From Streptomyces sp. NBC_01551 (GTDB lineage Bacteria > Actinomycetota > Actinomycetes > Streptomycetales > Streptomycetaceae): a stretch of DNA of 64,000 bases. Made by a program: the position numbers and the translations under genes. Numbering within the stretch: position 1 is the first letter of the stretch; every line of letters begins with the position of its first letter. A model generated the notes under the pieces. The model had not been told where the DNA came from. It searched no databases and saw nothing but the letters and a program-made list of their open reading frames with translations. The stretch is from NCBI RefSeq assembly GCF_026339935.1, contig NZ_JAPEPX010000001.1:5731501-5795500 (forward strand). Direction: 5' to 3'. Below are positions 61,601-64,000 of this stretch, one piece after another.

Positions 61601-62822
61601 GGGCGTGGGCAGGGCTCCGGGCCGGCCCGCGAACCCGGCCTCCGGGGGATCCGCACCGGCCGCCGGGGGAGGGGTGCGCACGCCCGCGCCGGTCACCGCC
61701 CGCCTCGTCGGCAACCGGCTGCTCAGCCTGCCCGGCTCGGCCAAGGAGGTGCGCCGCTTCACCTTCGACACCCGCGACAGCGAGGTCCCGCTCGGCTACG
61801 AGACGGGGGACGCGCTCGGCATCCACCCCGTCAACGCGCCGGACCTCGTGGCCGAATGGCTGGAGGTCACCGCAACCGACGCCTCCGCGGAGGTGCACCC
61901 CGGGGCGAGCGCCGGCGCGGCGGCCACCGGCCCCGGACCGGTCGCCTGGGCCGGGGCGCTGCGCCACCACCTCGACATCACGAAGATCACCCCCGGCCTG
62001 CTCCGCTTCCTCGCCGAACGCAGCGGCGACCACGGACTGCGCCGGCTGCTGCGCCCGGACAACAAGGACGCCCTCGCCCAGTGGTGCTGGGGCCGCCAGG
62101 CCGTGGACGCGGTGGCCGAGTTCCCCGTACGGGCCGGGGCGCACGAGTGGGCGCAGGTGCTCGGGCGCCTCCAGCCGCGCCTGTACTCCATTTCCTCCAG
62201 CCCGCTCACCGACCCGCACCAGGTCTCCCTGACCGTCTCCGTCGTCCGGTACGAGAACCTCGCAGGCCGCCCCCGCCATGGCGTCTGCTCGCCGTTCCTC
62301 GCCGACTCCGAGGACGGCGCCCCCGTCCCCGTCTTCGTCCGGCGCTCCCCGGCCTTCCGGCCGCCGGCCGACCCGGCCACCCCCATGATCATGGTCGGCC
62401 CCGGCACCGGCGTGGCCCCGTTCCTGGGCTTCCTCGACGAACGCCGTGCCCGCGGCCACCGAGCCCCGAACTGGCTGTTCTTCGGGGAGCAGCACCGGGC
62501 GACCGAGTTCTACTACGAGGACGAACTGGGCGCCCTGCGCGCGGACGGCACCCTCACCCGCCTCGACACCGCCTTCTCCCGCGACCAGCGGGCCAAGGTC
62601 TACGTACAGGACCGGATGCGCGAGCGCGGACCGCAGCTGTGGTCCTGGCTCCAGGACGGGGCGCACTTCTACGTCTGCGGGGACGCCTCCCGGATGGCCA
62701 AGGACGTGGACCGGGCGCTGCGCGAGATCGCGCGCGTCCACGGCGGCCTGACCGAGGGCGAGGCCGCCGTGTACGTCAAACAGCTCGCCGCCGACAAGCG
62801 CTACGTCCGGGACGTGTACTGA
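58617..62822 (+). CDS. Nitrate reductase fused to flavodoxin/FAD reductase
   Basis: A 1401-residue fusion. Residues 1 to about 715 are a molybdopterin oxidoreductase of the assimilatory nitrate reductase type: [4Fe-4S] cysteines in CSYCGVGCG and RLCTKG (about 17-60), the Mo ligand in [11 protein letters not shown] near 145, and cofactor segments throughout. A Gly/Ala/Pro linker follows, then a SiR-type segment ([13 protein letters not shown]). Next come flavodoxin (about 850-1000; [22 protein letters not shown]), FAD (about 1020-1240; RLYSISSSP) and NAD(P)H domains to the end ([34 protein letters not shown]). It should take electrons from NAD(P)H and reduce nitrate without a partner. GTG 58617 follows GAGAGGAA by 8 bases; ATG 58599 is the alternative. 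Confidence 0.92.
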   Translation: MALPDSSAGTGQVRTVCSYCGVGCGMLLDIGVGPDGRRTVLRATGDKAHPANRGRLCTKGATTADMLAAPGRLTTALLRPERDAEPRPVPADDAIAETGRRLRAIVDEHGPDALAFYVSGQMSLEAQYLANKLAKGFVRTNQIESNSRLCMASAGTGYKLSLGADGPPGSYDDLDRADVFLVIGSNMADCHPILFLRMMDRVKAGAKLIVVDPRRSATADKADLFLPVRPGTDLALLNGLLHLLVENGHTDPDFIAGHTEGWEAMPEFLADYPPATVAEITAIPEADLRTAAEWIGRAGEWTSCWTMGLNQSTHGTWNTNALINLHLATGKICRPGSGPFSLTGQPNAMGGREMGYMGPGLPGQRSVLVDGDRAFTEQLWGLEPGALRADGSGQGTIEMFRRLADGEIKACWIICTNPVASVANRKTVIEGLEAADFVITQDVFAETETNAYADVVLPAALWTETEGVLINSERNLTLARPAADPPGEALADWRIIAQVACAMGYADAFTYDSAEQVFEELKGAANPKTGYDLRGVSYERLRATPVQWPAPSADGPDRNPIRYVDGGADAAGPVFPTSSGRAVFFARPHIPSAEMPDDEFPYVLNTGRLPHQWHTLTKTGKVAKLNKLNPGPFVELHPQDARELGVEDGDTVEVASRRGRAVLPALVTDRVRPGCCFAPFHWNDLFGEYLSINAVTSDAVDPLSFQPEFKVCAVTLTKVATAVTAGRSPATATATGVEGVPGLAGAAGAAGPASAQVQAQSPVLPTGVAPGPATAFGIETGPPPVLAEHERQYLVGFLAGLGSGLPGIPVLPPGAPFSEEHARWVNGVLAGLYSRVGRSAPDAAGDAASGREVAVLWASQTGNAEEFAAAAVRELTAAGHRAALLDMDATHPGALPDSADLLVITSTFGDGDAPDNGAAFWDALAAADSPRLDGRRYAVLALGDSSYSDFCGHGRRLDERLGELGGVRLAPRTDCEPDYEASAAAWLEQVLTSLQGVGRAPGRPANPASGGSAPAAGGGVRTPAPVTARLVGNRLLSLPGSAKEVRRFTFDTRDSEVPLGYETGDALGIHPVNAPDLVAEWLEVTATDASAEVHPGASAGAAATGPGPVAWAGALRHHLDITKITPGLLRFLAERSGDHGLRRLLRPDNKDALAQWCWGRQAVDAVAEFPVRAGAHEWAQVLGRLQPRLYSISSSPLTDPHQVSLTVSVVRYENLAGRPRHGVCSPFLADSEDGAPVPVFVRRSPAFRPPADPATPMIMVGPGTGVAPFLGFLDERRARGHRAPNWLFFGEQHRATEFYYEDELGALRADGTLTRLDTAFSRDQRAKVYVQDRMRERGPQLWSWLQDGAHFYVCGDASRMAKDVDRALREIARVHGGLTEGEAAVYVKQLAADKRYVRDVY

Positions 62823-62826
62823 CGGC

Positions 62827-62858
62827 GGCGGCGGTCGGCCGCCCGGCCGACCGCCGCC
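62827..62858. terminator. Strong convergent terminator
   Basis: GGCGGCGGTCGGCC (62827-62840) and GGCCGACCGCCGCC (62845-62858) form a perfect 14-base stem with a 4-base loop. It lies between the nitrate reductase stop and the aminotransferase stop on the opposite strand. Confidence 0.9.
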
Positions 62859-62877
62859 ACCGCCAGTACGGCTGGCG

Positions 62878-64000
62878 TCAGCCGGTCCGTTCGAGGACTC
62901 CCGCGATGCCCCGCGCCAGACACGGGATCCGGTCCGCCGATATGCCCGCGATGTTGATCCGGCCCGCGGTCGTGCCGTAGATGGCGAACTCGCCGCGCAG
63001 CCGCAGCATCTGCTCCGGGGAGAGCGGCAGCATCGAGAACATGCCCTTCTGGCGTGCGAGCGACGCCGCCTGGGTGTCCCAGCCGAGCGCGGCCAGGCGC
63101 GCCGTCAGGTCGGTCCGGTTGTCCTCGATGCGGCCCCGCATGGCGTCGAGCTCGGCCCGCCAGGCGGCCCGCAGCCCGTCGTCCTCCCAGATGGCCGTCA
63201 CGACGGCCGCGCCGTGCTCCGGAGGCATCGAGTACAGGGTCCGGGCGGCGTTCTGCAGCGCCGTCTCGACGTGCCGCAGCGACTGGCGGGACGCGCCCAG
63301 CACCACGGCGCATCCGGTGCGGTCGCTGTAGAGCCCGAAGTTCTTCGAGCAGCTGATGGCGATGAGCATCTCCGGCACCCGCTCCGCGAGCATCCGGGTG
63401 GCCGCGAGGTCCGCTTCGAGGCCGTCGCCGAGCCCGTGGTACGCGAGGTCGACGAACGGGACCCACCCGGCCCGGGCCGCGAGGTCGGCGAGCGCCTCCC
63501 AGGCGTCCGCGTCCGGGTCCACCCCGGTGGGGTTGTGGCAGCAGCCCTGGAGCAGCACCACGTCGTCGCGGCGCGCGTCCGCGAGGTCGCGCAGCATGCC
63601 CGCCGTGTCGGAGCGGCCCTCGGCGTCGACCCAGCCGTACGTACGCACCGTCAGCCCGGCGGCCTCCAGGATCGGCCGGTGGTTGACGTATGCGGGGTCA
63701 CTGATCCACACCGTCGTGCCCGGGCGGGTCCGGCAGATCAGGTCCGCCAGCAGCCGCAGCGCCCCACTGCCCGCGACGGTCTGGACGGCCACGGCCCGCT
63801 CGGCCGCCCCGCCGGAACCCAGCACCATCGACAGCATCGCCCGGTTGAAGGCGGTATTGCCGGAGAGCCCGCGGTACTCCTTGGAGACGGAGCGCTGCGC
63901 CAGCCGTATCTCGGCCTCGCGCACGGCCGCCATGACCGGGGTCCCGCCCGTGTGGTCACGGTAGACGCCGAGGACCAGGTTCAGCCGCTCGGGGCGCGCG
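62878..64000 (-). CDS. Aromatic/aspartate aminotransferase (5' end outside window)
   Basis: A fragment of 373 residues of a class I PLP aminotransferase of the AspC/TyrB group. It is missing only about 20-30 N-terminal residues: the visible part starts RAPERLNLVLGVYRDHTGGTPV. Seen: SKEYRGLSGNTAFNRAMLSMVLGSG, LQGCCHNPTGVDPD (PLP/substrate Asn), VDLAYHGLGDGLEAD (PLP Asp/Tyr), SCSKNFGLYSDRTG with the Schiff-base lysine, and GRINIAGISADRIPCLARGI with the carboxylate-binding Arg region. It transfers amino groups between aspartate, tyrosine or phenylalanine and 2-oxoglutarate; specificity is open. The gene continues past base 64000. Confidence 0.93.
   Translation of the reverse strand, partial: ARPERLNLVLGVYRDHTGGTPVMAAVREAEIRLAQRSVSKEYRGLSGNTAFNRAMLSMVLGSGGAAERAVAVQTVAGSGALRLLADLICRTRPGTTVWISDPAYVNHRPILEAAGLTVRTYGWVDAEGRSDTAGMLRDLADARRDDVVLLQGCCHNPTGVDPDADAWEALADLAARAGWVPFVDLAYHGLGDGLEADLAATRMLAERVPEMLIAISCSKNFGLYSDRTGCAVVLGASRQSLRHVETALQNAARTLYSMPPEHGAAVVTAIWEDDGLRAAWRAELDAMRGRIEDNRTDLTARLAALGWDTQAASLARQKGMFSMLPLSPEQMLRLRGEFAIYGTTAGRINIAGISADRIPCLARGIAGVLERTG

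Overview
The window is high-GC actinobacterial DNA, almost certainly a Streptomyces chromosome. The third codon position is strongly G/C, GTG, TTG and probably CTG starts are used, and regulators are of Streptomyces type (XRE/DUF5753 with DUF397 and an RsbW-like ATPase, SpoIIE phosphatase, NB-ARC/TPR protein). Gene content (bio, ure, murT-gatD, whiE-like tailoring genes) fits the same group. I saw no rRNA, tRNA, insertion sequence, prophage or CRISPR array. About 60 genes are called. Most starts were set by ribosome-binding sites or family length.

1-8.5 kb: the tail of an ABC exporter ATPase and its permease, a small unknown gene, mug-purB on the minus strand with a 4-base overlap, an SGNH hydrolase, a pair of CNNM/CBS membrane proteins, a GNAT, a methyltransferase and a gene that looks broken by an internal deletion. 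8.5-13.1 kb: biotin synthesis, with bioB-bioA-bioD on one strand and bioF divergent. 13.2-14.9 kb: the DUF397/XRE/ATPase trio. 15.0-19.8 kb: urease operon ureABCFGD, without ureE, behind a control region holding a GlnR-like site and a perfect palindrome.

20-30 kb: a secreted tripeptidyl aminopeptidase, plsC, a 52-residue membrane protein, ctaG, pfkA, murT-gatD (lipid II amidation), def, then a TetR gene divergent from an acyl-CoA dehydrogenase with three operator-like repeats between them. 30-34.8 kb: a membrane protein, an SRPBCC protein, DUF5999, an NB-ARC/TPR protein with no DNA-binding domain, and a fibronectin-III lipoprotein.

34.9-40.4 kb: a five-gene peptide/nickel-type ABC importer. 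A near-perfect match to the Nur (nickel regulator) box lies in front of it, so I read it as nikABCDE. It could supply nickel to the urease about 15 kb away. 40.5-45.4 kb: small and secreted unknowns, a YedY/MsrP-like molybdoenzyme with a cytochrome b partner, a CU044_2847 (trypco1-like) protein and a SpoIIE phosphatase.

45.6-51 kb: a beta-helix protein, then a methyltransferase, a SchA/CurD-like protein and a divergent FAD hydroxylase. These are tailoring genes of whiE/curamycin type with no polyketide synthase beside them. 51-58.4 kb: a secreted protein carrying both an M4 and an M28 protease domain, with a divergent LysR gene, then a TetR gene and a secreted M19-like hydrolase with a discoidin domain. 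58.6-64 kb: an assimilatory nitrate reductase fused to its own flavodoxin/FAD/NAD(P)H reductase, and an aromatic aminotransferase cut by the window end.

Two themes link parts of the window: nitrogen (urease, nitrate reductase, possible GlnR sites) and metals (Ni import and urease, Mo enzymes, Cu/haem assembly).
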